Of a stretch of DNA of 64,000 nucleotides, positions 8,465 through 18,821 are shown in pieces (the first letter of the stretch is position 1; the number at the start of each line of letters is the position of its first letter). Origin of the DNA: Paraburkholderia phytofirmans OLGA172 (GTDB taxonomy: Bacteria; Pseudomonadota; Gammaproteobacteria; Burkholderiales; Burkholderiaceae); contig NZ_CP014579.1 of assembly GCF_001634365.1 (NCBI RefSeq), positions 372,001 through 436,000 on the forward strand, read 5' to 3'. The notes below the pieces were generated by a model. The model was not told where the DNA came from and did no database searches. It was given only the letters and a program-made list of their open reading frames with translations. The position numbers and the translations under genes are program-made.

Positions 8465-9564
8465 CTCGACCGCTAGCCTTGATCGAGGGCGATCTGACGA
8501 TACCGCTGCCACGGCCGTTCGACGGTCTGCCGCCGCCGTTTGGCGCGCACCGGCGCATGCTGCGCGAGGCCGTACAAAAGGCCGTGGAGCAAGTTGCCAG
8601 GCCGGCACGAGCTCCGCGGTTTCCGCCGGGCGTGACGCACATTCTGTCCTACAGGGCGTCGCCACAACGCGTGGATACCACGCGGTGGGACGCATCAATG
8701 GCGGAGGCGAGGCGTTATCTGGAAATGAGCAATACCCGCCCGCGCTCTTCGCGCTCGGATCACCTGCTCGCGGCGTCGATTTTCGCTGGTTGCACCATCG
8801 CACTGACATGGTTGCTCGTAACGTGCTCCATGAAGGAAGCGGAGAAGGCAAAGCCGCTGGCTGTCGCGTCTGCGGTTCAGTCGTCCGCCAAGGCCACCGA
8901 TTCGCCACTCGATCATTCGCAACAGCCTGTTGAACCGGCCGTTGATGCGACGCGGGCGGCGGCGCTGGCAAGCACACCCGCGCCGCTGCAGACCATCGCG
9001 TCCATTGGGAGCGCCGCTCCAGCTACTCCGGCGCGCTATGCCGAGCCAGTAGCGGTGCCAACGAACCCAATCGCGCAGGCCGGATCTTTGCCGGATGCTC
9101 CGAAGCAGTCCGTGTCCTTGTCTCAGGCTGAGCCAAGGCCGACTGCTGCGCCGTCTCCGGTTATTCAAAAGCAGGCCGCGTCGTTGCCTCAAGTTACGCT
9201 GAAGCAAACCACGCAAATTGCCGCCAGTGACGACAACTCAAAGGCACCGGTCAAGGCTGCGAGCGGGACCAGGATGGCACGCCTGACGGAGGCTCACGTG
9301 AGTGGGCGTCTGACACTGAGCCGCACGGTCCGTCCGGCGGCACAGCCCACCGTATCGACGCAGCCCGAATGGAGCGCCCGTTCGTCGCATGATGACGACT
9401 CGGTCGATCAGGCGCCGTGGCTGGGTTGGGCCTCGCAGCAGCACCGCCCCCCCGCGGCCATGCGCGCGACCGTGCCTGCTGACAACAACTGGAATGACCG
9501 TATGACCCAGCGCCGGATCACCGACGATCCAGCGGCCTTCCACACCGGCGGAAGCGGAAAGTAG
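8461..9564 (+). CDS. Hypothetical single-pass membrane protein, Ala/Pro/Gln-rich
   Basis: I do not recognise this 367-residue protein. It has a basic cytosolic N-terminus of about 100 residues, one membrane helix (HLLAASIFAGCTIALTWLLV, 101-120), and a long low-complexity Ala/Pro/Gln/Ser-rich tail. The tail contains loose repeats of a K/PQSVSLSQAE-KQAASLPQVT type, consistent with an extended periplasmic linker. Its start overlaps the kinase stop by 4 bases, so it is translationally coupled to the two-component pair. A scaffold or signal-sensing partner role is a guess. Confidence 0.75.
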   Translation: MTRPLALIEGDLTIPLPRPFDGLPPPFGAHRRMLREAVQKAVEQVARPARAPRFPPGVTHILSYRASPQRVDTTRWDASMAEARRYLEMSNTRPRSSRSDHLLAASIFAGCTIALTWLLVTCSMKEAEKAKPLAVASAVQSSAKATDSPLDHSQQPVEPAVDATRAAALASTPAPLQTIASIGSAAPATPARYAEPVAVPTNPIAQAGSLPDAPKQSVSLSQAEPRPTAAPSPVIQKQAASLPQVTLKQTTQIAASDDNSKAPVKAASGTRMARLTEAHVSGRLTLSRTVRPAAQPTVSTQPEWSARSSHDDDSVDQAPWLGWASQQHRPPAAMRATVPADNNWNDRMTQRRITDDPAAFHTGGSGK

Positions 9565-9602
9565 TCTCGTGTACGGAACAACAACCATGGATTTACCTTC
9601 GC

Positions 9603-11237
9603 ATGAATGCCCAGACTGAACGCATTGCCAAAACGTACGACGATTTACCCTATATATCGGGGTGCTACCCAGAGAGCGCCCCCGAGCACCTCCGGGCCGT
9701 TGCCTATCTGTTCGGGCTCGACGTTCCACCGTTGCAAAAGGCGCGTGTGCTGGAGCTCGGCTGCGCCGCCGGCGGCAACATCATTCCCTTTGCGACTCGC
9801 TATCCGCGGGCCACGGTGGTCGGGGTGGATCTCTCCGTTGTGCAGATCGAGGCTGGCCGGCGTGCGATCGAGACGCTTGGGCTGAGCAACATCGCGCTGA
9901 GGCAGGGGAGCATTGCGGATCTCGACGCAAGCCTTGGGCAATTCGACTACATCATTTGCCACGGAGTTTACAGTTGGGTCCCAGACGACGTCCGCGAAGC
10001 CATTCTGCGTGTTGCGAACGAATGTTTGAGCCCGGAAGGCATTGCCTACATCAGCTACAACACCTATCCCGGCTGGAAGGCGAAGGAAGTGGTGCGTGAC
10101 GCCATGATGCTGCGCGGCGGCGGTCGTGCTTCGCCCGAAGAGGGACTGGCTTACGCGCGCGGCATGATTGATTTCCTGCATGACACGGCGCAGCCCGGCA
10201 GCCTGCTGAAAAAGATCATGGATGACAACATCCAGATGGTCCGTCATGGCGATGCCAGCTACCTCAATCATGAGTATCTTGAGGTATGCAACAGTCCCTG
10301 CTACTTCCGCGAGTTTCTTGCGAGGGCGGAACGCCGTGGTCTGAGCTACCTGGCCGAGGCGGAGATCGGGAGGATGTTTGCCGGCAACCACGGACGGCAT
10401 ACTGCGGAATTGTTGCTGAAGGAGTGTGCCGGCGAACAGGTGGTACTTGAGCAATTGATGGATTTCCTCAATAACCGGACCTTCCGCCAGACTTTGCTGG
10501 TTCATGATAAACGCGCTGAACAGATACGCTATGGATTCGACCTAAAGCGGCTCGTCGGCCTCCACCTCGCCGGCCGCTACGCGCGCCAGCCGGATGGCGA
10601 CGGTCGTTGGCAGGACGTTCGTAGCGGTCGGACTATCGCTACCGGGCCGGACACTCAGCAGGTGATCGATGCGCTCAACGAGGCATGGCCTGCAACGGTC
10701 GCTGTCGAGGAACTGGTGCGGTGGGTGACAAGCGTTTCCGGGCAAGCGGGTGAGGAGATCGAATCCAGGGTGCTGGATTTTGTTCGGAGCCTGGTTATCC
10801 GTAACGCCGTGCAGTTTCGGCTAGAGCCTGTAATCGCGCCGCCTCGTCCGATCGCGCACCCGGAGGCGCCGTCAGTGTTGCGTCGGCTTGCTGAGCTGCG
10901 CGCCGGCGGCGAGGCGTCACTGACGCTGTTTACTGCGTGGCACGAATGTGTGGTGACACTTGGGCCGGTCGAGCAAAAGCTCTTGCCCCTGCTGGACGGT
11001 AGCCGCAATCTTGACGCGCTGGCGGAGATCATCGGCCGTGGCGTGGCAAACGGCGAGCTGCATTTCAAGCGCGATGGAGAGGTATTGACGCAGCCTGCGG
11101 AGATCGCCGCAGCGATCGAAGAAAACGTCCGGCGCGCTGTGCAATGGTTTGCCGATAGCGCGATGCTTGCGGCACGCAGCGAAACTGCGTCTGCCGGCAA
11201 GCCGGCTTCGAAACAGCGTGTCCGAAAGGAACACTAA
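9603..11237 (+). CDS. SAM-dependent methyltransferase with methyltransferase regulatory domain
   Basis: The 544-residue protein has an N-terminal class I methyltransferase (residues about 25-190, motif I VLELGCAAGGN at 49-59, then VVGVDLS and a YSWVPDDVREAIL post-motif). A predicted regulatory domain follows (about 210-310), and then a C-terminal winged-helix-like region (GEASLTLFTAWHECVVTLGPVEQKLLPLLDG), as in the PKMT-type bacterial methyltransferases first described in Rickettsia lysine methylation. The substrate may be a protein lysine or a small molecule. It lies between the two-component genes and an oxygenase, suggesting a common modification pathway. The ribosome site is weak. Confidence 0.85.
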   Translation: MNAQTERIAKTYDDLPYISGCYPESAPEHLRAVAYLFGLDVPPLQKARVLELGCAAGGNIIPFATRYPRATVVGVDLSVVQIEAGRRAIETLGLSNIALRQGSIADLDASLGQFDYIICHGVYSWVPDDVREAILRVANECLSPEGIAYISYNTYPGWKAKEVVRDAMMLRGGGRASPEEGLAYARGMIDFLHDTAQPGSLLKKIMDDNIQMVRHGDASYLNHEYLEVCNSPCYFREFLARAERRGLSYLAEAEIGRMFAGNHGRHTAELLLKECAGEQVVLEQLMDFLNNRTFRQTLLVHDKRAEQIRYGFDLKRLVGLHLAGRYARQPDGDGRWQDVRSGRTIATGPDTQQVIDALNEAWPATVAVEELVRWVTSVSGQAGEEIESRVLDFVRSLVIRNAVQFRLEPVIAPPRPIAHPEAPSVLRRLAELRAGGEASLTLFTAWHECVVTLGPVEQKLLPLLDGSRNLDALAEIIGRGVANGELHFKRDGEVLTQPAEIAAAIEENVRRAVQWFADSAMLAARSETASAGKPASKQRVRKEH

Positions 11238-11510
11238 CAGAGGGCGATTGCATGAAATGTTACGGAAGGTGCCGGGATCGTTGTAAGGCGCGGTGTGGCG
11301 CAGGACATCGCCTCGCGCTGGCCCGTCGCGCCAGTTTGCTTGGCCTGTGAGCTTCTTGCAATCGCTCCGTGCGTGTGCAAAGCGCTCGGTGCCTTTGGGA
11401 ATCGTCTCATAGTCGACGACAAAAGCGAGACCTACTATCTAATCCCTTGCAGCGGTCTGCTTGTAGGGCTCCCCGCTGGACGACACAATTCAATGTTGGA
11501 AGAAATATCT

Positions 11511-12371
11511 ATGCTGGACATCAACGCTGCCGTCGAGGAATGGCTCACCGACCACGCAAGCCGCGGTTGTAATCGCCAGTCCATGTTTGATGCCATGCTC
11601 AAGGTCGGCTTTGAACCGGAGAGGGCGGCTGGCGTTATTGACGCAACTTTCAAAGGAATTCAGTCAAAAGATCCGCTGCCGATGGGTATAGAAGCCCTCC
11701 GGCAGGGCGAGTATCTTTATGACGCGTGCCCTGTCGCTGCGGACAACGTCATTCGCACCTTCGACCGTGACGTCACCGTGTCGATGCGCTGCGAACGTCC
11801 GCAAATCATCGCATTTGACAACGTTCTTTCCGCAGAGGAGTGCGCCGAGGTGATTGAGCGCTCGCGACCTCGCCTAAAACGTTCGGTCACTGGCGTTGGT
11901 GTCTACAACAGCATTCGCACTAGCGATACGGCTGGGTTCCTTCCCGGTGAAGATGCATTCATCCAGCGCCTGGAGCAGCGTTTCGCCAGCCTGATGAATT
12001 GGCCCGTGGAGAATGGTGAGCCCTTGCAAGTCCAGCGCTACAAGGTCACGGGCGAATATAAGCCGCATCACGACTACTACTCGCCACAACAACCGGGTGC
12101 GATAGTTCGCGGTAAAGATGGCGGCCAACGGGTTGCGACGCTGATCGTCTACCTAAACGATGTGCCCCAAGGAGGCGCCACTCAATTTCCTCTACTGGGA
12201 CTATCGATTACCGCAAAGCAAGGTGGAGCGTTGTATTTCCGCTATATGAACGGGCAGCGGCAACTGGATGCATTGACCTTGCATGCGGGGGCGCCAGTAC
12301 TCGCAGGAGAGAAGTGGATCGTAACAAAGTGGGTCACTGAGCGACCGCTGGAAAGTCGCGCGAGGCGCTAA
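11511..12371 (+). CDS. 2-oxoglutarate/Fe(II) dioxygenase, prolyl-4-hydroxylase-like
   Basis: The ATG at 11511 is preferred because GGAAGA lies 8 bases upstream; an ATG at 11493 and a far longer open frame are also possible. This gives 286 residues. The metal site is H186-x-D188 (YKPHHDYY) with the distal H258 (LTLHAGAPVLAGEKW), and K268 should bind 2-oxoglutarate, all matching the P4H family. The N-terminal 50 residues form a small helical UBA-like domain. In bacteria such enzymes hydroxylate proline in proteins such as EF-Tu, or free amino acids. The target here is unknown, but the adjacent methyltransferase is a clear hint of protein or peptide modification. Confidence 0.88.
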   Translation: MLDINAAVEEWLTDHASRGCNRQSMFDAMLKVGFEPERAAGVIDATFKGIQSKDPLPMGIEALRQGEYLYDACPVAADNVIRTFDRDVTVSMRCERPQIIAFDNVLSAEECAEVIERSRPRLKRSVTGVGVYNSIRTSDTAGFLPGEDAFIQRLEQRFASLMNWPVENGEPLQVQRYKVTGEYKPHHDYYSPQQPGAIVRGKDGGQRVATLIVYLNDVPQGGATQFPLLGLSITAKQGGALYFRYMNGQRQLDALTLHAGAPVLAGEKWIVTKWVTERPLESRARR

Positions 12372-12496
12372 CGAGTGAGCGTCAATCAGCAGCGTAGTTG
12401 AGGATAGGCCGCTTATCCGCCACCTTCACACCCCCATGCCTAATCCAGCAAGGGCGAGTCGTGATTAACCAAGCCCACACCGACCTCGGCAGCAAA

Positions 12497-12525
12497 TAAA
12501 AAAAGCCCGGCCAAAAAGCCGGGCT
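12497..12525 (-). terminator. Rho-independent terminator of the acnA transcript
   Basis: On the minus strand, AGCCCGGC pairs with GCCGGGCT around a 6-base loop (12504-12525) and is followed by a run of T at 12504-12497. This is a classic terminator about 80 bases beyond the acnA stop codon. Confidence 0.88.
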
Positions 12526-12534
12526 CTCAAATCG

Positions 12535-12560
12535 GCTGCGTCCTTCCACAAGGACGCAGC
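12535..12560 (-). other. Stem-loop between acnA and its terminator
   Basis: GCTGCGTCCTT at 12535-12545 pairs perfectly with AAGGACGCAGC at 12550-12560 around a 4-base loop. It has no T-run, so it is more likely a 3' stabilising hairpin than a terminator. Confidence 0.6.
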
Positions 12561-12604
12561 ACCTGCAAAACAGCTTGCAGTTACCGCATGCGTTACCTGA
12601 TACC

Positions 12605-15322
12605 TTAAGCAGCCAGCAGCGAACGCAGCACGAACGGCAGAATCCCGCCGTGCTTGTAGTAGTCCACTTCGATCGGCGTATCGATACGCAGCAGCACGGC
12701 AACACGCTTCTCCTTGCCGTCCTTGCCGCGAATCACCAGCGTCACTTCCTGTTGCGGCTTGAAGTCCGAACCCAGGCCTTCGATGTCGTACGTTTCCTCG
12801 CCGGTGATACCGAGCGATTGCACGCTATCCGAGCCCTTGAACTGCAGCGGCAGCACGCCCATACCCACCAGGTTCGAACGGTGAATCCGCTCGAAGCTGC
12901 GAGCAACCACAGCCTTCACGCCCAGCAGTTGCGTGCCCTTCGCAGCCCAGTCACGCGACGAGCCCGTGCCGTACTCTTCACCCGCGAACACAACCGTCGG
13001 CGTGCCCGCGTCGATGTACTTCATCGCTGCGTCATAGATCGACTCTTGTTCGCCGCTCGGCTGGTGAATCGTCAGGCCGCCTTCCACACGCGTGCCGTCT
13101 GCCTTCGCCGGGATCATCAGGTTCTTGATCCGGACGTTCGCGAACGTGCCGCGCATCATCACGTCGTGGTTGCCGCGGCGCGAGCCGTAGCTGTTGAAGT
13201 CGGCCTTTTGCACGCCGTTTGCCTTCAGCCACTTGCCTGCCGGCGAGTCTTCCTTGATCGAGCCAGCCGGGCTGATGTGGTCGGTCGTGACCGAGTCACC
13301 GAAAATGCCCAGTGCGCGTGCGTTCTTGACCGGAGCGATGCTGTCGGCCGGCGTCATCGAGAAGTCCTTGCCGAAGAACGGCGGCTCAGCGATGTAGGTC
13401 GACTTCGGCCAGTCGTAGACTTGACCTTCTTCGCCTTCGATCTTGCTCCACAGGTCGCCCTTCTTGGTCAGCGACGCGTAGTTCTTGCGGAACGCATCTG
13501 CGTCCAGCGCAAACTTGAGCAGGTCGTTGACTTCTTCGCTGGTCGGCCAAATGTCGCCCAGGTAGATGTCCTTGCCGCCCTTGCCCTTGCCGACCGGTTC
13601 GGTCATCAGGTCGCGCGTGATGTTGCCGGCGATCGCGTAAGCCACAACCAGCGGCGGCGACGCCAGGAAGTTCGCGCGGATGTTCGGGTGAATACGCGCT
13701 TCGAAGTTACGGTTGCCCGACAGCACAGCTGCCGCAACGATGTCGTTCTTCGTGATCGCTTCGTTCAGTTCCGGCGTCAGATCGCCCGCGTTACCGATAC
13801 AAGTCGTGCAACCGTAAGCGGCCAGCGTGAAACCGAGCTTGTCGAGGTACTTCATCAAGTCGGTCTTCGTCAGGTATTCCGTGACGATGCGCGATCCCGG
13901 CGCCAGCGAGGTCTTGATGTGCGGAGCGACCGTCAGGCCGGCTTCGACAGCCTTCTTCGCCAGCAAACCAGCAGCCAGCAGCACGCTCGGGTTCGACGTG
14001 TTCGTGCACGACGTGATCGCGGCGATCAGGATGTCGCCGTTCTTCACATCGACGCCGTTGCTCGTCGTGTATTGCGCGTCCAGATCGGCTTCCTTCTTCG
14101 CAAAGCCGTTTTCTGCCACCGGCTTCGAGAACAGGTCGCTGAAGGTCGACTTCACCTGACCGATTTCGATACGGTCTTGCGGGCGCTTCGGACCTGCCAG
14201 CGACGGCGTCACCGTGCCGAGGTCCAGCGTGACGACCTTGGTGTAGTCGATCTGGCCAGCCTTCGGAATGCCGAACAGACCCTGCGCCTTGAAGTAGTTT
14301 TCGAAGGCGGAGATTTCTGCGTCGGTGCGGCCCGTGCCCTTGAAGTAGTCGATGGTTTTTTCGTCGACCGGGAAGAAGCCCATGGTTGCGCCGTATTCCG
14401 GCGCCATGTTGCCGATCGTCGCGCGGTCCGGCAGCGACAGCGACTTCGTGCCTTCGCCGAAGAACTCGACGAACTTGCCGACAACCTTTTCCTTACGCAG
14501 CAGTTCGGTCACGGTCAGGACCAGGTCGGTCGCCGTCAGGCCTTCGCGCAGTTTGCCCTTCAGTTCGACGCCAACCACGTCCGGCGTCAGGAAGTACACC
14601 GGCTGGCCGAGCATGCCGGCTTCAGCTTCGATACCGCCCACGCCCCAGCCCACCACGCCGATACCGTTGATCATGGTGGTGTGGCTGTCGGTGCCGACCA
14701 GCGAATCCGGGTAGTACACGGTGTCCGCGCCTTCAGCCTTCTTGTGCACACCGCGTGCGAGGTATTCCAGGTTCACCTGGTGAACGATACCGACGCCCGG
14801 CGGCACGACCTTGAACGTGTCGAATGCCTGCATGCCCCACTTCATGAACTGGTAGCGCTCGTTGTTGCGCTGGAATTCCAGTTTCATGTTCAGGTCGAGC
14901 GCGTTCTTTTCGCGGAAGTGATCGATCTGCACCGAGTGGTCGACCACCAGATCGACCGGGACCAGCGGTTCGATCGACTTCGGATCCTTGCCCATGTGTT
15001 TCGCGACACCGCGCATTGCAGCGATGTCGGCGAGCAGCGGCACGCCGGTAAAGTCTTGCAGCACGACGCGCGACACGACGAACGGGATTTCGTCGACGCG
15101 CGCAGCGGTCGGCTTCCAGTTCGCGAGCTGCTCGATGTGTTCTTCGGCGATCTTCTTGCCGTCGTAGTTACGCAGCACCGATTCCAGCACGATACGGATC
15201 GAAACCGGCAGGCGGTCGATCTTGATGTTCAGTGCCTTGCCGAGTTGCGGCAGGGAGTAGAACTTGCCTTTGCCGGAACCGCTGTCGAATTCCTTGAGCG
15301 TTTTGTGGAGGTTGTGGGCCAT
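12605..15322 (-). CDS. acnA: Aconitate hydratase A
   Basis: The 905-residue length is typical for AcnA/IRP-type aconitases. The iron-sulfur cysteine motif [20 protein letters not shown] and the second pair in [13 protein letters not shown] are both present, as are the substrate segment [24 protein letters not shown] and the C-terminal [17 protein letters not shown]. The enzyme isomerises citrate to isocitrate, and usually also 2-methylaconitate-derived substrates, in the cytosol. It is the last gene of a minus-strand group with prpD and prpC, and is followed by a strong terminator. Confidence 0.97.
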   Translation of the reverse strand: MAHNLHKTLKEFDSGSGKGKFYSLPQLGKALNIKIDRLPVSIRIVLESVLRNYDGKKIAEEHIEQLANWKPTAARVDEIPFVVSRVVLQDFTGVPLLADIAAMRGVAKHMGKDPKSIEPLVPVDLVVDHSVQIDHFREKNALDLNMKLEFQRNNERYQFMKWGMQAFDTFKVVPPGVGIVHQVNLEYLARGVHKKAEGADTVYYPDSLVGTDSHTTMINGIGVVGWGVGGIEAEAGMLGQPVYFLTPDVVGVELKGKLREGLTATDLVLTVTELLRKEKVVGKFVEFFGEGTKSLSLPDRATIGNMAPEYGATMGFFPVDEKTIDYFKGTGRTDAEISAFENYFKAQGLFGIPKAGQIDYTKVVTLDLGTVTPSLAGPKRPQDRIEIGQVKSTFSDLFSKPVAENGFAKKEADLDAQYTTSNGVDVKNGDILIAAITSCTNTSNPSVLLAAGLLAKKAVEAGLTVAPHIKTSLAPGSRIVTEYLTKTDLMKYLDKLGFTLAAYGCTTCIGNAGDLTPELNEAITKNDIVAAAVLSGNRNFEARIHPNIRANFLASPPLVVAYAIAGNITRDLMTEPVGKGKGGKDIYLGDIWPTSEEVNDLLKFALDADAFRKNYASLTKKGDLWSKIEGEEGQVYDWPKSTYIAEPPFFGKDFSMTPADSIAPVKNARALGIFGDSVTTDHISPAGSIKEDSPAGKWLKANGVQKADFNSYGSRRGNHDVMMRGTFANVRIKNLMIPAKADGTRVEGGLTIHQPSGEQESIYDAAMKYIDAGTPTVVFAGEEYGTGSSRDWAAKGTQLLGVKAVVARSFERIHRSNLVGMGVLPLQFKGSDSVQSLGITGEETYDIEGLGSDFKPQQEVTLVIRGKDGKEKRVAVLLRIDTPIEVDYYKHGGILPFVLRSLLAA

Positions 15323-15368
15323 GGTGTTTTCCTTGGTTTGATCGCGGAACTACAGTACTTAACTTGAA

Positions 15369-16820
15369 CTAGATGACGTACAGATCGACGTATTCATTGA
15401 CCGGCATGGCTTCGAGCCGTGCCTGATCCAGCGACACGTCGAGAATCGCCAGTTGTTGCTTGACCGGAAAGCGGCGCGCGAGGTTGGTCTTGAACTTCTC
15501 GACCAGCAACGGAATCCCGTCTTCGCGACGACGCTTATGACCGATCGGGTATTCGACTACAACTTCGTCGAACGTCGACCCGTCGTTGAATTCGATCGTC
15601 AGTGCATTGGCGATCGAACGCTTCTCAGGATCGTGGTAATCCTTCGTGAACTGCGCGTCTTCGACACATTCCATCCTGGCGCGCAGCACATCGATACGCG
15701 CATCCTGCGCGATCGAATCTTCATAATCCGCGGCCGTCAGACGGCCATGGATCAACGGCACGGCGATCATGTACTGAATGCAATGATCGCGGTCGGCCGG
15801 GTTGTTCAGGGGGCCTTTCTTGTCGATGATGCGGATCGCGGCTTCGTGCGTGCGGATCGTGATCTTCTTGATGTCTTCCACGCGTTTGCCTGCTGCGGCG
15901 AGTTGCGCGTGCAAAGTCATCGCCGCTTCCACCGCCGTCTGCGCATGGAATTCAGCCGGAAACGAGATCTTGAACAGCACGTTTTCCATCACGTACGAGC
16001 CGTATGGACGCTGGAACCAGAACGCGTTGCCGTTGAATAGCACGTCGTAGAAGCCCCACGTCTTCGCGGTCAGCACCGACGGATAGCCCATCTCGCCGGT
16101 CTTCGAAATCAGCGCGAGCCGCACGGCGCGCGACGTTGCATCGCCAGCGGCCCATGACTTGCGCGAGCCGGTATTCGGCGCGTGGCGGTACGTGCGCAAC
16201 GCGTGCCCATCGACAAACGCCTGCGATACCGCGTTAATCAGTTCGTCGCGCGTCAAGCCGATCAACTGGCCGACCACCGCGGTCGACGCCAGCTTTACCA
16301 GCAGCACATGATCGAGTCCGACCTTGTTGAACGAGTTCTCGAGCGCGATACAGCCTTGAATTTCGTGCGCCTTGATCATGCCGATCAACACGTCTTTCAT
16401 CGTCAGCGGCTGTTTGCCCGCTGCGATGGCACTGCGCGAGAGCCAGTCGGCCGTCGCCAGAATTCCGCCGAGGTTATCCGACGGGTGGCCCCATTCGGCA
16501 GCCAGCCATGTGTCGTTGAAGTCCAGCCAGCGGATCATCGCGCCGATGTTGAAGGCGGCCTGAACCGGGTCCAGCTGGAACGACGTGCCCGGCACCTTCG
16601 CGCCGTTGGGGACGATCGTGCCGGGCACGATCGGTCCCAACAGCTTGGTGCAGGCCGGGTAGGTGAGCGCCTCGAGTCCGCAACCGAGCGTATCGATCAG
16701 GCAGTTACGCGCAGTGTCCAGCGCGACCGTGCTGTCGATCTGATAGTCCAGCGCGTAGTCGACGATATCGACCAGGACTGGGTCCGGGTCGGGTCGCACG
16801 TTGGAAATCGGAGCGGACAT
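15369..16820 (-). CDS. prpD: MmgE/PrpD family 2-methylcitrate dehydratase
   Basis: The 483-residue protein is full length for PrpD. Recognisable segments are [14 protein letters not shown], the active-site region [25 protein letters not shown], and [21 protein letters not shown]. PrpD dehydrates 2-methylcitrate to 2-methylaconitate in propionate breakdown and often has some aconitase activity. It lies 46 bases from acnA and downstream of a citrate/methylcitrate synthase. No prpB lyase gene is found in this window, so a complete methylcitrate cycle is not shown here. Confidence 0.93.
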   Translation of the reverse strand: MSAPISNVRPDPDPVLVDIVDYALDYQIDSTVALDTARNCLIDTLGCGLEALTYPACTKLLGPIVPGTIVPNGAKVPGTSFQLDPVQAAFNIGAMIRWLDFNDTWLAAEWGHPSDNLGGILATADWLSRSAIAAGKQPLTMKDVLIGMIKAHEIQGCIALENSFNKVGLDHVLLVKLASTAVVGQLIGLTRDELINAVSQAFVDGHALRTYRHAPNTGSRKSWAAGDATSRAVRLALISKTGEMGYPSVLTAKTWGFYDVLFNGNAFWFQRPYGSYVMENVLFKISFPAEFHAQTAVEAAMTLHAQLAAAGKRVEDIKKITIRTHEAAIRIIDKKGPLNNPADRDHCIQYMIAVPLIHGRLTAADYEDSIAQDARIDVLRARMECVEDAQFTKDYHDPEKRSIANALTIEFNDGSTFDEVVVEYPIGHKRRREDGIPLLVEKFKTNLARRFPVKQQLAILDVSLDQARLEAMPVNEYVDLYVI

Positions 16821-16845
16821 CGGGGTGCCTTCCTGATGTAACGGA

Positions 16846-17361
16846 TTAGTTGGTCTTGTTGACCGCGTTCGATTGCGTCGGAGCCGGTGCGCCTTGCCCC
16901 ATGGCTGCCGTCTTGCACTCGTCGGCCAGACGTGAGCTGTCCTTATCCGAGAACAACATCGCCTTCGTCGGGATCACGACCAGGTCCATGCCCGATGCGG
17001 CGTCGTGGAAACGGTCTGCGCCCGTGGTGGTCGTTTCGCGCGGCAGATTGTAGTTTTTGTTCGCCCAGTGAACCGTGACGATCTGGTCACGCTTCATGTC
17101 GCCCTTCAGGTCGAATGCGAGACCTTCGTCGCATGACCACTTTTCCGAGCCTTCCGGCACCGGATCGACCTTCGCTTCCTTGGCCGGATTCGACTTGCGC
17201 TTGATCAGGCGCTTCGGCTGCGGGCGCTTCGCCACAGCCTTGGCAGCCGGCTTCGTGGTCGTGGTGGCGGTGGTCGCCGTCTGCGCAGCGGCGTCAGTCG
17301 CGACGGTCAGCATCGTCGTGGACAGGGCGCCAATCACGGCGGCGATCATCAGCTTTTTCAT
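16846..17361 (-). CDS. Secreted hypothetical protein, MliC-like C-terminal domain
   Basis: The 171-residue protein has a Sec signal peptide ([27 protein letters not shown]), a Thr/Lys-rich linker, and a domain of about 100 residues ([11 protein letters not shown], then [12 protein letters not shown], then DECKTAA). The domain resembles the membrane-bound lysozyme inhibitor fold MliC/PliC, with a possible disulfide between the two cysteines. This family match is by eye and moderate. It sits between prpC and prpD with 105 and 25 bases of spacing and has no obvious metabolic link to them. Confidence 0.75.
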   Translation of the reverse strand: MKKLMIAAVIGALSTTMLTVATDAAAQTATTATTTTKPAAKAVAKRPQPKRLIKRKSNPAKEAKVDPVPEGSEKWSCDEGLAFDLKGDMKRDQIVTVHWANKNYNLPRETTTTGADRFHDAASGMDLVVIPTKAMLFSDKDSSRLADECKTAAMGQGAPAPTQSNAVNKTN

Positions 17362-17466
17362 GGTGGAGAACCTTTCTATCTAATTTCAGTTGAACAGTAC
17401 GCGGGCTACCGGTCCTGGCGACCGCGAGGGTTGAACTGCACGCGCTATGAAAGCGCACAGCGACCG

Positions 17467-18654
17467 CTATTTTCTCCTATTTAGCGGCACGTACCTCAAA
17501 TTCTCGGGACCGGTGTAATTTGCGCTCGGACGGATGATCTTGTTGTCGATCCGCTGCTCGATGATGTGCGCGCTCCAGCCTGCAGTGCGGGCGATCACGA
17601 ACAGCGGGGTGAACATCGCCGTCGGCACGCCCATCATGTGATACGACACCGCGCTAAACCAGTCGAGATTTGGAAACATCTTTTTCACATCTGCCATCAC
17701 TGTTTCAAGTCGTTCGGCGATGTTGAACAGCTTCAGGTTGCCCGCTTCCTTCGAGAGCTTCTTCGCGACTTCCTTGATGACCTTGTTGCGCGGATCGGAA
17801 ATCGTGTACACCGGGTGACCGAAACCGATCACCACTTCCTTGTTTTCAACACGCTTGCGGATATCGGCTTCGGCTTCGTCAGGCGTCTGATAGCGCGACT
17901 GGATTTCAAACGCAACTTCGTTCGCGCCGCCGTGCTTCGGGCCGCGCAGCGCGCCAATTGCGCCGGTGATCGCCGAGTAGATGTCCGAGCCCGTACCCGC
18001 GATCACGCGGCCGGTGAACGTCGAGGCGTTGAATTCATGCTCGGCGTACAGGTTCAGCGACACATGCATCGCGTCGACCCATTCTTTCGACGGTTCCACG
18101 CCGTGCAGCAGGTGCAGGAAGTGGCCGCCGATCGAATCGTCGTCGGTTTCGACTTCGATGCGCTTGCCGTTGTGCGAGTAGTGGTACCAGTACAGCAGCA
18201 TCGACCCGAGTGAGGCCATCAGCTTGTCGGCGATGTCGCGTGCGCCCGGCAGGTTGTGGTCGTCTTTCTCCGGCAGCACCGTGCCGAGCACCGACACGCC
18301 GGTGCGCATCACGTCCATCGGGTGCGCGGCGGCCGGAATCCATTCCAGCGCGGCTTTGACGTTCGCGGGCAGACCGCGCAGCGCCTTGAGCCTGGTCTTG
18401 TAGGCGGTCAGTTCGGCTTGCGTCGGCAGCTTTTCGTGGACCAGCAGATACGCGATCTCTTCGAATTCGCATGCACCGGCGATGTCGAGAATGTCGTAGC
18501 CGCGGTAGTGCAGATCGTTGCCGGTCTTGCCGACCGTGCACAGCGCGGTATTGCCAGCCGTCACGCCGGACAGGGCAACGGATTTCTTCGGTTTGAAGCC
18601 GCTTTTAGGATCGTTCTCGCCTTGTGCACCGGCGGTTTGCGTCGTCTCGCTCAT
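17467..18654 (-). CDS. prpC: 2-methylcitrate synthase / citrate synthase
   Basis: The start chosen is the ATG at 18654 ([11 protein letters not shown]), because family similarity begins at [14 protein letters not shown]. The open frame continues far upstream, but that part is a shadow of the lyase gene. The 395-residue size fits PrpC, which is shorter than GltA. Active-site segments are SNTAL-type N-terminal residues, [34 protein letters not shown] and [23 protein letters not shown]. It condenses propionyl-CoA or acetyl-CoA with oxaloacetate. It overlaps the stop of a 56-residue ORF by ATGA. Confidence 0.94.
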   Translation of the reverse strand: MSETTQTAGAQGENDPKSGFKPKKSVALSGVTAGNTALCTVGKTGNDLHYRGYDILDIAGACEFEEIAYLLVHEKLPTQAELTAYKTRLKALRGLPANVKAALEWIPAAAHPMDVMRTGVSVLGTVLPEKDDHNLPGARDIADKLMASLGSMLLYWYHYSHNGKRIEVETDDDSIGGHFLHLLHGVEPSKEWVDAMHVSLNLYAEHEFNASTFTGRVIAGTGSDIYSAITGAIGALRGPKHGGANEVAFEIQSRYQTPDEAEADIRKRVENKEVVIGFGHPVYTISDPRNKVIKEVAKKLSKEAGNLKLFNIAERLETVMADVKKMFPNLDWFSAVSYHMMGVPTAMFTPLFVIARTAGWSAHIIEQRIDNKIIRPSANYTGPENLRYVPLNRRK

Positions 18655-18821
18655 CTCCCGCAATCTCCTTTGTGCCTGCTCGTTGCTTCTGATTGAACCG
18701 CGCATTCGACGTCTGTTCCCCGCTGCGCGAGACGCTGCTGTGATTCGCTTGCACGGCTCCACGCGAGGGTGCCGTTCAGCGCCGCCACGCCGGCGGCTGC
18801 GTTGACCATCATGCTCATCAT
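18651..18821 (-). CDS. Candidate 56-residue protein bridging citE and prpC
   Basis: On the minus strand an ATGATG at 18821 overlaps the lyase stop (ATGA), and the ORF ends in a TGA that overlaps the prpC start (ATGA). This gives [20 protein letters not shown] followed by a polar tail with two cysteines. The overlaps on both sides and the lack of any gap argue for real translation. The sequence is not recognised and could be only a translational-coupling bridge. Confidence 0.45.
   Translation of the reverse strand: MMSMMVNAAAGVAALNGTLAWSRASESQQRLAQRGTDVECAVQSEATSRHKGDCGR

Larger units (their letters stand above)
12372..12604. other. Convergent intergenic region between oxygenase and acnA
   Basis: These 233 bases separate the convergent genes. 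They hold two hairpins described separately and no ORF I would defend. No terminator with a T-run is seen for the plus-strand oxygenase gene. Confidence 0.6.

Noticed and set aside
12575..15367. A 930-codon open frame on the plus strand
   Set aside because: It is the exact antisense of acnA. Its product is rich in Arg/His/Val with no domain, as expected for the shadow of a GC-rich gene.
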